A DNA stretch of 64,000 bases from positions 4,712,001-4,776,000 of the forward strand of contig NZ_JAUSZR010000001.1 in the NCBI RefSeq assembly GCF_030817835.1. Direction: 5' to 3'. The stretch comes from Pseudarthrobacter sp. W1I19. Lineage in GTDB: Bacteria; Actinomycetota; Actinomycetes; Actinomycetales; Micrococcaceae. Within the stretch, counting starts at the first letter, position 1. The number at the start of each line of letters is the position of its first letter. Below are positions 1 to 9,070 of this stretch, in pieces. The translations under genes were made by a program, and so were the position numbers. The notes beneath the pieces were generated by a model. It was given only the letters and a program-made list of their open reading frames with translations, was not told the origin of the DNA and made no database searches.

Positions 1-1176
1 CCTCGGCCGGTCTGCCTCGGGGATGTGCTGCAGGTTCACGCGGACGCGGTACCAGAGGGAGCTGGAACCGCGCATTCCATCAACCAGTACATCCGCCGGA
101 TGCAGGGCAGGAAGGAGGCCGGCATGCCGTGACTTCCACTCCTCGAGCGCGGCCAGTGCCTCGGGTTTGGTTTTGGTGCGCGCAACCTCGATCAGCGGCA
201 TTACCGACTTCCGGCGTCCAGAGCCGTCCCCGCTGCGCGGCGCCTTCTCCGCCGGGCCCAGTTCGGCCGCCAGCGCAAGAAGCCCCTCAAGCGAACCCGC
301 AACGTCGTCTATCCCGGCGTGGGGGTCGCCCACATCCTCGAAACGTCCGGGAACGGTGACCACCGTGAACTGTTCGGGCCGCGCCGAACGCACTTCATCC
401 CAGGCCAGCGGCGTGGAAACACGGGCATCCGGCAGGGGCCGGACCGAGTAGGCCGAGGCCACGGTACGGTCCTTCGCGTTCTGGTTGAAGTCAACGAAGA
501 CGCTCTCGCCGCGCTCCTCCTTCCACCAGCGGGCGGTTGCGAGGCCCGGGGCACGGTTCTCCACCTCGCGGGCGAGCGTTTCGGCGGCAAGCCGCACGTC
601 GCGGTAGGACCACTGCGGCGCAATGCGCACCAGGATGTGCAGCCCGCGGGACCCGCTGGTCTTCGGCCATCCGGCCAGCCCGACGTCGTCGAGCACTTCC
701 TGCGCCACGTAGGCGACGTCAACAATCTGCGACCAGTCCACCCCCGGCATGGGATCCAGGTCCACCCGCAGCTCGTCAGGGTGCTCAAGGTCCTCCGAGC
801 GGACGGGGTGCGGGTTAAGGTCCAGGCAGCCAAGGTTCACCACCCAGGCCAGTCCTGCGGCATCGCGGATCACGGCTTCTTCGGCTGACGTTCCTGACGC
901 GTAGTGCAGCGTTGCGGTGTCGATGAAGTCGGGGTGGTTTTCGGGTACGCGCTTTTGGAAGAACGGCTCGGCGTCGATGCCCTTGGGGAACCGCTTGAGC
1001 ACCATGGGCCGGCCGCCGGCACCGCGCAGGGCTCCGTCCGCCACGGACAGGTAGTAGTTCACCAGGTCCAGCTTGGTCAGCCCGGGCCCGGGGAACACCA
1101 CCTTGTCGGGGCTCGAGACGCGAACCTCGGCGCCGGCGATGTCAAGGATCCTGGCCGGGGCTTTCGAGGGGTTCAT
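1..1176 (-). CDS. ligD: LigD-type DNA polymerase/primase domain protein (3' end outside window)
   Basis: The reverse strand is open from ATG at 1176 to the left edge (392 codons, no stop), so only the C-terminus is missing. The product matches the archaeo-eukaryotic primase-like polymerase domain of LigD, which fills gaps and adds ribonucleotides at broken ends during Ku-dependent end joining. Visible family features are an N-terminal segment with SSPDKVVFPG and TKLDLVNYY, the catalytic acidic pair in VDLDPMPG, then SGSRGLHILVRI, and near the edge the family's C-terminal RVNLQHIPEADRP. About 390-420 aa would fit a stand-alone polymerase-domain protein rather than a polymerase-ligase fusion, but this cannot be decided because the end is cut off. 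No Ku gene is visible in the window. Confidence 0.88.
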   Translation of the reverse strand, partial: MNPSKAPARILDIAGAEVRVSSPDKVVFPGPGLTKLDLVNYYLSVADGALRGAGGRPMVLKRFPKGIDAEPFFQKRVPENHPDFIDTATLHYASGTSAEEAVIRDAAGLAWVVNLGCLDLNPHPVRSEDLEHPDELRVDLDPMPGVDWSQIVDVAYVAQEVLDDVGLAGWPKTSGSRGLHILVRIAPQWSYRDVRLAAETLAREVENRAPGLATARWWKEERGESVFVDFNQNAKDRTVASAYSVRPLPDARVSTPLAWDEVRSARPEQFTVVTVPGRFEDVGDPHAGIDDVAGSLEGLLALAAELGPAEKAPRSGDGSGRRKSVMPLIEVARTKTKPEALAALEEWKSRHAGLLPALHPADVLVDGMRGSSSLWYRVRVNLQHIPEADRPR

Positions 1177-1302
1177 GGCGTCACGCTAGCAACGATCCCG
1201 TGCGTCAGCCAGAGTTGAGGGCCTGCCGGCTGAAACACGCTGCCGGCTTAAACACAGAGGTGCCCGGCGCGAAGTATCGCGCCGGGCACCCGCCAAGGCT
1301 GC

Positions 1303-1860
1303 TTAGGCAGCAGGCTGGACGGCTGCAAGGGCATCAAAGACGCCCTTGATCTGCTCCACAACCTCTGCGTCGTCCTTCGGGTGCAGTTCAGCGAAGCGCA
1401 CCATGGAGCCCGGAACGGCGAGCTTGACGTCCTCGAGGACCTGGGCGCCGGCGATTCCTGCCGCCTTGCGTGCCTCGTCCTGGGCCCAGACCCCACCGTA
1501 CTGGCCGAAGGCGGTGCCGACGACGGCGGTGGGCTTGCCGGCAAGGGCGCCCGCGCCGAAGGGGCGGGACAGCCAGTCGATGGCGTTCTTCAGCGCAGCA
1601 GGAACGGTGCCGTTGTGCTCGGGAGTGACCAGCAGGAGGGTGTCCGCCTCATTGGCCGCGGCGCGCAGCGCGGCAGCAGCAGCCGGGACCTGGCCTTCGA
1701 CGTCGATGTCCTCGTTGTAGAAGGGGATGTTGCCCAGGCTTTCGTGGATGACAACCTCCACCTGCTCCGGTGCGTTCAGCTGGATGGCTTCAGCCAGCTT
1801 CTGGTTGGTGGACTCAGCGCGCAGGCTGCCGACGAGGGTAAGGACGGTGCTCTTGGTCAT
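1303..1860 (-). CDS. NADPH-dependent FMN reductase family protein
   Basis: This 185-aa flavodoxin-like protein should use NAD(P)H to reduce FMN or small substrates such as quinones or chromate. The N-terminal phosphate-binding loop reads GSLRAESTNQKLAEA, and the family signature TPEHNGTVPAALKNAIDW lies near residues 79-96. Length is normal for the family. The ATG at 1860 follows AGGAG with good spacing. The gene is divergent from a TetR regulator at 1979, and a palindrome at 1943-1956 lies between them, so repression by that regulator is plausible. The physiological substrate cannot be read from the sequence. Confidence 0.9.
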   Translation of the reverse strand: MTKSTVLTLVGSLRAESTNQKLAEAIQLNAPEQVEVVIHESLGNIPFYNEDIDVEGQVPAAAAALRAAANEADTLLLVTPEHNGTVPAALKNAIDWLSRPFGAGALAGKPTAVVGTAFGQYGGVWAQDEARKAAGIAGAQVLEDVKLAVPGSMVRFAELHPKDDAEVVEQIKGVFDALAAVQPAA

Positions 1861-1942
1861 ATGGACTCCTGGGGTTGGGGCGGCGGGAGGGGGACCGCCG
1901 GCCGGGTAAACAAGAGAGGCTTTATGCCTTCACCCGTCTAAA

Positions 1943-1956
1943 CGGACTACGGTCCG
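1943..1956. promoter_or_regulatory. Palindrome, candidate TetR operator
   Basis: CGGAC-TACG-GTCCG is a perfect inverted repeat (5-bp arms, 4-bp centre). It lies in the 118-bp gap between the divergent flavin reductase and TetR genes and starts 23 bp before the regulator's ATG. Position and symmetry fit a shared operator; binding itself is inferred. Confidence 0.5.
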
Positions 1957-1978
1957 GTTCTTATTCCCCAGGTCTAGA

Positions 1979-2596
1979 ATGTGGGATGTGAGCTCCATCT
2001 CAATGCGCCCCGATCTTCCCTCGAAGGGTGCCGCGGAACGCAGCGACGCTGCCCGGAACCGGGAGCGGCTGCTCACGGCAGCCCGCGAATTGATCAGCGA
2101 ATGCGGCGCGGCAGGGCTGACGATGGACCGGCTCGCCGAGCAGGCGGGGGTAGGCAAGGGCACCGTCTTCCGCCGTTTCGGCAGCCGGGCCGGACTTATG
2201 CTGACCCTGCTGAGCGAATCCGAGGCAGCTTTCCAGGAGCGCTTTATGTTCGGGCCGCCGCCGCTTGGCCCTGGAGCGCCGGGCCTGCAGCGGCTCATCG
2301 CGTTCGGGGTGGAACGCATCGCCTATACGGTGGAGTTCGGTGAGTTGGCGCTCGCAGCCCAAAACACTTCGCGCGGGGAGTTCGAGCCTCCGGCCGCGGC
2401 CCTGTGGCACTGGCACATCGAACTGCTGCTGCGTGGGGAGGGGCTCGACGCGGACCCTTGGCTCATGGCCCGCTCACTGGCCGCCACCCTCGCCCCGGAC
2501 CGCCTCCTCAACCTCCTCAAGGTGCACGGCGTGAGTATGGAGCGACTGGCTGCTTCCTGGCAGGATCTTGTCACAAGGGTTGTCAGCGGCGCGTAG
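1979..2596 (+). CDS. TetR/AcrR family transcriptional regulator
   Basis: A 205-aa one-component repressor. The N-terminal HTH covers about residues 20-65, with the helix-turn-helix in TMDRLAEQAGVGKGTVFRRF. The remainder is a helical ligand-binding domain. It is divergent from the NADPH-FMN reductase at 1303-1860 and probably controls that gene and itself through the palindrome at 1943-1956. The start is uncertain: ATG 1979 has only AGGT upstream, and ATG 2003 would remove eight non-conserved residues. The ligand is unknown. Confidence 0.88.
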   Translation: MWDVSSISMRPDLPSKGAAERSDAARNRERLLTAARELISECGAAGLTMDRLAEQAGVGKGTVFRRFGSRAGLMLTLLSESEAAFQERFMFGPPPLGPGAPGLQRLIAFGVERIAYTVEFGELALAAQNTSRGEFEPPAAALWHWHIELLLRGEGLDADPWLMARSLAATLAPDRLLNLLKVHGVSMERLAASWQDLVTRVVSGA

Positions 2597-2769
2597 ATTA
2601 CGCCTTTTCACGGCCCCTCGTCCAGTCACACCAACTTCACAAACTTATTCATAACAATCTGATACGTGCAGTTATGTTTGCGCGCACGGGCCCGTATTTT
2701 GCGGCGTCGCTTGTGATAGTTTCCTCTTCGGATGTGACCCGCAACATAGTCCACAGGACTGGCCCATCA

Positions 2770-2797
2770 GCCAGCGGGTTGCCAGCCACCCGCTGGC
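2770..2797 (+). other. Leader hairpin upstream of ABC importer
   Basis: GCCAGCGGGT and ACCCGCTGGC form a perfect 10-bp stem with an 8-nt loop. There is no following T-run, so a classic terminator is not obvious. It lies about 60 nt before a candidate leader ORF and could be a regulatory RNA structure or a protein-binding site. Confidence 0.35.
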
Positions 2798-2858
2798 AAA
2801 GGACCCGGCGAGGCAGCACAACCCCCGCTACCGCCGGGAAAACGGAAGGATCCAGCAC

Positions 2859-2945
2859 GTGATTGTTGATTTGCCCGATACCCTGACCCACCTGCCGTCT
2901 CCCTGGTGCTCCGACGTCCGGCTGGCGGCGGCGAAACAGAACTAG
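2859..2945 (+). CDS. Candidate 28-aa leader peptide of the ABC importer operon
   Basis: A GTG-initiated frame of 28 codons has a good Shine-Dalgarno (GGAAGGAT, 7-nt gap) and stops at 2943-2945. The next gene starts 4 nt further on at 2950. The permease ATG itself has no recognisable ribosome-binding site, so translation coupled to this leader would explain how it starts. The peptide begins MIVDLPDTL and matches no family I know. It is supported only by the signal layout; conservation in relatives would be needed to confirm it. Confidence 0.35.
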   Translation: MIVDLPDTLTHLPSPWCSDVRLAAAKQN

Positions 2946-2949
2946 GCCC

Positions 2950-3933
2950 ATGCTCAGGTACCTCGCAAAGCGCGGCATCACGTACGTTTTTATGATCTTC
3001 CTGACCACCTCGGCGGGATACTTTCTGGCGGTCAGTTCCCTGAAGCCGGCCCTGCTGGAACAGGAACGCATTCCCCGCCCCACTCCCGAGCAGGTGGCCA
3101 ACTCCATGCGCCTCAAAGGCCTGGACCCGGACCTCAGCCCGTGGGAGCGGTACGTGGAATGGCTCACGGCCATCGTCACCCGCTGGGACTGGGGCCGCAG
3201 CCCCAACGGAGCCTACATCAACGCCGAGTTTGGCGACCGCGTCTGGATCTCCACAAGGCTCTTCCTGGCCTCCATCATCCTGACGCTCGTCATCGGCGTG
3301 GCGCTTGGGGTCTATTCCGCGGCGCGGCAGTACAAGTTCCAGGACCGCGTCATCACCTCCTACAGCTACCTCGCCTACATCGTTCCCGCACCCATCGCCT
3401 ACTTCCTGGTGCAGCTGGGTGCCATCAATATCAATGAAACTGTGGGGGAGCGGATCTTCTTCGTCACCGGCATCTCCACCCCCGGAACAGCGCCGGGGTG
3501 GGCGCAGTTCGTGGACATGCTGGCGCACTACGCCGTCCCCACCATCGCCATCACCCTGGTGGGCTGGGGCTCCTACCAGATAGCCCAGCGGCAGTACCTC
3601 CTGGACAACGTCAACGCCGACTTTGTCCGGACCGCCCGCGCGAAGGGCCTCACCCGCAACCAGGCAATCTCACGGCATGCGCTGCGGGTTTCGTTCATCC
3701 CCGTGGCCCAGAGCATCGCCTTCACCATCCCGGCCATCTTCGCCGGCGGGTTCTTCGCGGAGAAGATCTTCGCCTGGCCCGGTGTGGGCTCCTGGAGCAT
3801 TGACGCCATCTCGCTGCAGGACGTCAACGCCGCCACCGCCACACTGGCCTACGGCTCCGTCATCTTTGCCCTCGGGGCCATCCTGGCGGACTTCGCCACT
3901 ACCCTTGTTGACCCGAGAGTGCGGGTGCAGTAA
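2950..3933 (+). CDS. ABC transporter permease, DppB/OppB type
   Basis: This 327-aa inner-membrane protein has six predicted membrane spans, the first near residues 9-30. It belongs to the BPD_transp_1 family of peptide/nickel importers. The EAA-like cytoplasmic loop that contacts the ATPase reads DFVRTARAKGLTRNQAISRHA (shown here as the loop near residues 225-245). It forms the translocation pore with the next gene, 2 nt downstream. Length is normal. The ATG at 2950 lacks a clear Shine-Dalgarno, possibly because translation is coupled to the short frame at 2859-2945. Confidence 0.93.
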   Translation: MLRYLAKRGITYVFMIFLTTSAGYFLAVSSLKPALLEQERIPRPTPEQVANSMRLKGLDPDLSPWERYVEWLTAIVTRWDWGRSPNGAYINAEFGDRVWISTRLFLASIILTLVIGVALGVYSAARQYKFQDRVITSYSYLAYIVPAPIAYFLVQLGAININETVGERIFFVTGISTPGTAPGWAQFVDMLAHYAVPTIAITLVGWGSYQIAQRQYLLDNVNADFVRTARAKGLTRNQAISRHALRVSFIPVAQSIAFTIPAIFAGGFFAEKIFAWPGVGSWSIDAISLQDVNAATATLAYGSVIFALGAILADFATTLVDPRVRVQ

Positions 3934-3935
3934 CC

Positions 3936-4925
3936 ATGACCAACCTCAACGCCGTCGACCCGGCAGCCGTCGCCCAGGACGCGCACCTGGAAAACGCCGA
4001 CGTCATTATCGGCAAAAACACCATTATCTTCCGCCGCTTCCTGCGCAACAGGACTGCTGTGGCCGGTCTGGTCATCTTCCTCGCCCTGACCCTTTTTTCG
4101 TTCGTCGGCGGGTACCTCACCCAGTGGGACAAGGAGACGATCGATCCCTTCAGCATCGGCATGCCGCCCTCAGCCGAGCACTACCTCGGTACATCCCAGG
4201 CAGGCATCGACCTCTACGCCATGACTGTCGAAGGCACCAGGATCTCCATCCTGATCGGCCTGGTGGTGGGGCTGGTGTCCGTCCTGATCGCCGCCGTGTA
4301 CGGCTGCACCATGGCCTACTTCGGCGGCAAGGTGGACAAGGTGATGCTCTTCGTCCTTGAGGCGCTCATCATGATGCCCGCCCTGCTGGTGGTGGCTGTA
4401 GCCACCAGCGGCGGAGGTGCAGGGCTGAAAAGTGACCTGCCCTCCTGGCTGCTGCTGATCATCGTGCTGCTGGTTTTCAGCTGGATGGGCACCGCCCGCC
4501 TGATCCGGTCCCTGTCGATGTCGCTGATGCAGCGGGATTACGTCAAGGCTGCCCAGTACATGGGCGTCCCGCCGCGGCGCATCGTCTGGCGCCACCTGGT
4601 TCCCAACATCGGCTCGCTGCTGGTCCTGGACGTGACCCGCGGCGTCACCGGTGCCATCCTCGCCGAGGTGGCATTCTCCTTCATCGGTATCGGCATCAAG
4701 GTCCCGGATGTGAGCCTGGGTGTCCTCATCGGCGGAGCCACCTCACAGGTGCAGACCTTCCCGTGGATGTTCTGGGTCCCGCTCACAGTGATGTTCCTCC
4801 TCACCGGCTCACTGGCCATGATGAACGACGGGCTGCGCGATGCCTTTGATCCCAGCTCCAGCTCCAGCGGCAGCGCACGGAAGCGCAAGGCCTTGAATAC
4901 CCGTGTGAAGGGGAATGCCTCATGA
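3936..4925 (+). CDS. ABC transporter permease, DppC/OppC type
   Basis: The 329-aa second pore subunit of the importer. It has the long N-terminal tail typical of OppC, a first membrane span near residues 40-60, and the EAA loop in DYVKAAQYMGVPPRRIVWRH. The gene follows the first permease by 2 nt and overlaps the ATPase start by 4 nt (ATGA at 4922-4925), so the three are translationally coupled. The C-terminus carries a Ser-rich, basic tail of about 30 residues. Confidence 0.93.
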   Translation: MTNLNAVDPAAVAQDAHLENADVIIGKNTIIFRRFLRNRTAVAGLVIFLALTLFSFVGGYLTQWDKETIDPFSIGMPPSAEHYLGTSQAGIDLYAMTVEGTRISILIGLVVGLVSVLIAAVYGCTMAYFGGKVDKVMLFVLEALIMMPALLVVAVATSGGGAGLKSDLPSWLLLIIVLLVFSWMGTARLIRSLSMSLMQRDYVKAAQYMGVPPRRIVWRHLVPNIGSLLVLDVTRGVTGAILAEVAFSFIGIGIKVPDVSLGVLIGGATSQVQTFPWMFWVPLTVMFLLTGSLAMMNDGLRDAFDPSSSSSGSARKRKALNTRVKGNAS

Positions 4926-7159
4926 GCAGCGAAATCGCCGCCGGGCCCGCGGAACAGCCCCAGTCAGCAGTGGAACGGCTGCACGTTGCCGGACTGCACG
5001 GTCCCACCGACGCCGTCCTGTCCGTCCGGGACCTCAACGTCAGCTTCAACACCGAAAACGGCGTGGTGCACGCCGTCCGCGGTGTCGATTTTGACCTCCT
5101 GCCCGGAAAGACGCTCGGCATCGTGGGGGAATCCGGGTCCGGAAAATCCGTGACCTCGCTGGCGATCATGGGACTGTTGCCCGCCACGGCGGAAATCACC
5201 GGTTCAGTCCGCCTCCATGGCAAGGAGCTGCTGGGCCTCAGCGACAAGGCGATGTGCGCCTACCGTGGCAACGAGCTCGCCATGGTGTTCCAGGACCCGC
5301 TGTCCTCCCTGACGCCGGTCTACACCGTGGGCACCCAGATCATCGAAGCGCTCACCATCCACCATCCCGGCATGAGCAAACAGGCCAAAGAAGCCCGCGC
5401 CGTCGAACTTTTGGCCATGGTGGGCATTCCCAGCCCGAAGGACAGGCTGAAAGCCTTCCCTCACGAGTTCTCGGGCGGCATGCGCCAGCGGGTAATGATC
5501 GCCATCGCCATCGCGAACAACCCCCGCGTCCTGATCGCGGATGAGCCGACGACGGCCCTGGACGTCACCATCCAGGCGCAGGTGCTGGAGGTACTCCATA
5601 ACGCACAGGAGGAGACGGGCGCCGCAGTGGTGATGATCACGCACGATCTCGGCGTGGTCGCAGGCATGGCGGACGACATCATGGTGATGTACGCCGGCAA
5701 GCCGGTGGAAACAGGGGCGGTGGAGGACATCTACTACAACCCCCGGATGCCGTACACGATGGGTCTGCTGGGCGCCGTGCCACGGGTGGACGTCGCGGAG
5801 AAGTCCTCACTGGTCCCCATCGAAGGCATCCCGCCCAACCTGATCCACACGCCCACCGGCTGCTCGTTCGCCCCCCGCTGCCCGCTTGCCTCCGAAGCGT
5901 GCCTGGACGGCGAACCCGCCCTCTTGCCGGTGGCAGGAAGCAGCCTGCACCGGGCCGCCTGCATCAAGTCCGGGTCACTCGGCGGCGAGGTTGACGTCCA
6001 CGACATCTTCTCGGCCCCGCCTGTCCCGGTGTCCGAATTCGATTCCATCCCCCGCGGGGAGCGCACCACAGTCCTGCAACTCAAGGACGTACGCAAACAC
6101 TTCCCGCTGACCAAGGGCGCCCTGCTCAAGCGGAAGATCGGCACGGTGAAAGCCGTGGACGGGCTCAGCTTCGACATCCGTGAGGGGGAATGCTTCTCCA
6201 TCGTGGGCGAGTCAGGTTCAGGCAAGACCACCACGCTCCTGGAGATCATGGAGTTCCACAAAGACCAGGACGGCGAAGTGGTGATCGGCGGCCTAAGCAA
6301 CAAACAGGCTGCCGATGCCCGGACCAAGAGTGCCATGCGGCGGGAACTCCAGATGGTGTTCCAGGACCCCACCGGCGCCCTGGACCCGCGCTTCACCGTC
6401 TACGAAGTCCTCGCCGAACCGCTCCAGAATGCGGGCATGGACCGGCAGTCCATCAAGAAGCGCATCATGGAACTGATGAAGCTGGTGGGCCTCCAGCCTG
6501 ACCACGTCAACCGCTTCCCCAACCAGTTCTCGGGCGGACAGCGCCAGCGCATCGGCATAGCCCGGGCCCTGGCCGTGAATCCCAAACTGGTGGTCCTCGA
6601 CGAGCCGGTTTCTGCCCTGGACGTTTCGGTCCAGGCCGGGGTGATCAACCTCCTGGACAAGCTCCGCGCCGAGCTGGGCCTCAGCTACCTCCTGGTGGCG
6701 CATGACCTTTCAGTGGTACGGCACATCTCCAACCGCGTTGCCGTGATGTACCTGGGCAAGATCGTGGAGATCGGTGAAGTGGACCGGGTGTTCGACAACC
6801 CGCGCCACCCCTACACCCGTGCCCTGCTCTCGGCCATCCCGGTGCCAGATCCCAGGGTGGAACGGACCAGGGAGCGGATTATCCTGCAGGGTGACCTGCC
6901 CTCGCCGCTGGATGCGCCCAAGGGCTGCAACTTCGCCACCCGCTGCCCCGTGTTCGCCGCCCTGCCGGCTGCGAAGAAGGAAAAGTGCCTTACCCTCGAA
7001 CCCCCGCTGGAACCAGTGGCACCGTCCGCGGCAGCCCAGGCACTGGCGGCCAACCTGCTGCCCGTCGTCGACCAGCGCTTCGCCTGCTTCTTCCCGGACG
7101 GGGAATTGGACGAGGACATGCTTGTAGTCCATGACCCGGCGGACCACCATGCACCGTAG
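4922..7159 (+). CDS. ABC transporter ATP-binding protein, fused DppD-DppF type
   Basis: A single 745-aa protein carries both nucleotide-binding domains of an oligopeptide importer. Domain 1 (about residues 30-345) has Walker A GESGSGKS, signature SGGMRQR and Walker B VLIADEP, followed by the oligopeptide C-terminal domain with its cysteine pattern ([14 protein letters not shown]). Domain 2 (about 385-745) has [22 protein letters not shown] and a second cysteine-containing tail. Fusion of both ATPases is common in actinobacteria. The cysteine pattern resembles that of OppD/DppD, where it can hold an iron-sulfur cluster. Operon partners are on both sides. Confidence 0.94.
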   Translation: MSSEIAAGPAEQPQSAVERLHVAGLHGPTDAVLSVRDLNVSFNTENGVVHAVRGVDFDLLPGKTLGIVGESGSGKSVTSLAIMGLLPATAEITGSVRLHGKELLGLSDKAMCAYRGNELAMVFQDPLSSLTPVYTVGTQIIEALTIHHPGMSKQAKEARAVELLAMVGIPSPKDRLKAFPHEFSGGMRQRVMIAIAIANNPRVLIADEPTTALDVTIQAQVLEVLHNAQEETGAAVVMITHDLGVVAGMADDIMVMYAGKPVETGAVEDIYYNPRMPYTMGLLGAVPRVDVAEKSSLVPIEGIPPNLIHTPTGCSFAPRCPLASEACLDGEPALLPVAGSSLHRAACIKSGSLGGEVDVHDIFSAPPVPVSEFDSIPRGERTTVLQLKDVRKHFPLTKGALLKRKIGTVKAVDGLSFDIREGECFSIVGESGSGKTTTLLEIMEFHKDQDGEVVIGGLSNKQAADARTKSAMRRELQMVFQDPTGALDPRFTVYEVLAEPLQNAGMDRQSIKKRIMELMKLVGLQPDHVNRFPNQFSGGQRQRIGIARALAVNPKLVVLDEPVSALDVSVQAGVINLLDKLRAELGLSYLLVAHDLSVVRHISNRVAVMYLGKIVEIGEVDRVFDNPRHPYTRALLSAIPVPDPRVERTRERIILQGDLPSPLDAPKGCNFATRCPVFAALPAAKKEKCLTLEPPLEPVAPSAAAQALAANLLPVVDQRFACFFPDGELDEDMLVVHDPADHHAP

Positions 7160-7220
7160 ATTTGTTCCATCCAGCACCAGCGTCACCAGCATCACCACCG
7201 GCAACAACGAAGGGAACACC

Positions 7221-8936
7221 ATGAGGAATCTGACCAAGATCGGCGGAGCGGCGGCTATCGCTGCGGCTCTGACCCTGACTGCCTGCGGCGGTGGCGGCGC
7301 CACCGGGCCGGAAACGGCCAAGGGCCAGGAGGCAGGAAGCGACCTGTCCAAGCTCATCAGCATCAACGAGAAGCCGGCAGCCGATCTTGAAAAGGGCGGG
7401 AAAGTCACCCTTCCGCTGGGCAGCATCGGACCGGATTTCAACGGCTTCTCCAACAACGGCAACACTTCTGACAACTCCGCGCTGATGGCGGCAATCAACC
7501 CCGTGGCGGTCACCGGTGGCGGCATCGGCGGATGCTGGAAACTGGACTTCGAGGGCAAGGCTTCACCCAACAAGGATTTCTGCGAATCCGTGGAGAGCGA
7601 GGTGAAGGACGGCAAACAGATCGTCACCATCAAGGTGAACGACAAAGCCGCCTTCAACGACGGCACTCCCATTGACATCAAGACTTTCCAGAACACCTGG
7701 AACATCCTGAAGAGCCCGGATGCCGGATACGACATCGTCTCCTCCGGGTCCTACGCCTTCGTCGAATCGGTGGAGGCGGGCAGCAGCGACAAGGAAATCA
7801 TCACCACGCTGTCCCAGCCCACCTACCCCCTGGAAGACCTTTACTTTGGCCTCATCCACCCGGCCGTGAACACCCCGGAAATCTTTAACGAGGGATTCGC
7901 CGGCGAGATGCACCCGGAGTGGATGGCAGGACCGTTCAAGGTGGACCAGTATGACGCGGCCGGCAAGACCGTGAGCCTGGTGCCGAACGAGAAGTGGTGG
8001 GGCAACAAGCCTGTGCTGGAGAACGTGGTGTTCCGCCAGCTTGAAACCAGCGCCCAGATCGCCGCCTTCAAAAACGGCGAAATCGACGCCATGTCCGCCA
8101 ACACCATTGCCCTCTACAAGCAGCTTGAGGGCACCAAGAACTCCGAGGTCCGGCGCGGCCAGCGGCTCTTCGCCGGCGGCATGAACATCAATGCCCAGAA
8201 GATCACCGACGTGGCAGTCCGTAAGGCAATCTTCGCCGCCGTGGACCGTGAAGCCATCCGCAAGGTGCGCTTCAACGGGTTGAACTGGGAGGAGCCCAGC
8301 TCCGGTTCCATGATGCTCCTGCCGTTCTCTGAGTACTACCAGGACAATTACCCGGTCAAGGAAACCGGCCCCGATGCCGCCAAGAAGGTCCTCACCGACG
8401 CCGGCTACAGCGCGAATGCCAACGGCATCATGGAAAAGGACGGCAAGCCCGCCGCCTTCAAGATCAGCAACTTCGGCGACGACCAGACCACATTGGCAGT
8501 TGCGCAGACCCTGCAGAAGCAGCTTCAGGCCGGCGGCATGGACGTGGGCATCGACCAGCGTGCTTCCGCCGACTTCGGCAAGGTGATCGGCGGCCGCGAC
8601 TTTGACTTGAGCATCTCCGGCTACACCGTCGGCGCCGACGCCACGTCCGCCGTCAAGCAGTACTACGACTCCCAGACCAACGAAAACGGCCTGGGCGACG
8701 CCGAACTGGACAAAAAGATTGCAGATCTGACCTCCATCGCGGACAACGCCGAGCGGAACAAGGCTGCCATGGATGTGGAGAAGGAGCACATGGCCAAGTA
8801 CTACTCCATGGGCGTGGTGTTTAACGGCCCGCAGATCTCCTTCGTCCGCACCGGCCTGGCCAACTACGGACCGTCCCTGTTCCAGAGCCTGTCCCAGGTT
8901 CCGGACTGGACCACCCTCGGCTGGGAAAAGAAGTAG
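7221..8936 (+). CDS. ABC transporter substrate-binding lipoprotein, peptide type (SBP family 5)
   Basis: The 571-aa extracytoplasmic binding protein captures the substrate for the importer encoded upstream. The lipoprotein signal peptide is MRNLTKIGG...LTAC, with the modified cysteine at about residue 23 and a Gly-rich linker after it. The remainder matches the SBP_bac_5 fold (for example the lobe containing VRKAIFAAVDREAI). I chose ATG 7221, preceded by AAGGGA; the upstream frame to 7131 would bury the signal peptide and overlap the ATPase gene. The substrate is likely oligopeptides but is not shown by the sequence. Confidence 0.92.
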   Translation: MRNLTKIGGAAAIAAALTLTACGGGGATGPETAKGQEAGSDLSKLISINEKPAADLEKGGKVTLPLGSIGPDFNGFSNNGNTSDNSALMAAINPVAVTGGGIGGCWKLDFEGKASPNKDFCESVESEVKDGKQIVTIKVNDKAAFNDGTPIDIKTFQNTWNILKSPDAGYDIVSSGSYAFVESVEAGSSDKEIITTLSQPTYPLEDLYFGLIHPAVNTPEIFNEGFAGEMHPEWMAGPFKVDQYDAAGKTVSLVPNEKWWGNKPVLENVVFRQLETSAQIAAFKNGEIDAMSANTIALYKQLEGTKNSEVRRGQRLFAGGMNINAQKITDVAVRKAIFAAVDREAIRKVRFNGLNWEEPSSGSMMLLPFSEYYQDNYPVKETGPDAAKKVLTDAGYSANANGIMEKDGKPAAFKISNFGDDQTTLAVAQTLQKQLQAGGMDVGIDQRASADFGKVIGGRDFDLSISGYTVGADATSAVKQYYDSQTNENGLGDAELDKKIADLTSIADNAERNKAAMDVEKEHMAKYYSMGVVFNGPQISFVRTGLANYGPSLFQSLSQVPDWTTLGWEKK

Positions 8937-8949
8937 CCCCGCCCCCGGG

Positions 8950-9050
8950 ACGCTCTCTCACTTAACGTGGCTTTTCCCGCAACGCTCTCTCACTTTCTCT
9001 AAGGAAGTGAGAGAGCGTTGGCGGTTAAGGGGCATTAAGTGAGAGAGCGT
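8950..9050. repeat. Nested inverted-repeat element (ACGCTCTCTCACTT family)
   Basis: Four arms share the core ACGCTCTCTCACTT. The outer pair, 8950-8965 and 9035-9050, is perfect over 16 bp; the inner pair, 8981-8995 and 9005-9019, is perfect over 15 bp with a 9-nt loop. The element fills the gap between the importer operon and the oxidoreductase. It could act as a terminator for the operon, but its nested symmetry looks like a small dispersed (REP/MITE-like) element. A weaker relative (GTGCTCTCTCCCACTTA) occurs near 20053. Confidence 0.7.
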
Positions 9051-9070
9051 GCGGGAGTAGCGTAGTCCCC

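Larger units (their letters stand above)
2597..2949. other. 353-bp intergenic leader ahead of the ABC importer
   Basis: This gap holds the likely promoter region of the peptide importer operon. Two AT-richer stretches lie near 2640-2665 and 2690-2730. A perfect 10-bp inverted repeat lies at 2770-2797 and a short open frame with its own Shine-Dalgarno at 2859-2945. No longer gene is supported on either strand; the long reverse-strand frames here run into the permease gene and have no recognisable family. Confidence 0.5.

Noticed and set aside
8950..9050. Possible CRISPR-like repeats
   Set aside because: The four repeat arms are inverted, not direct, and spacers are not of uniform length; no cas gene is near.
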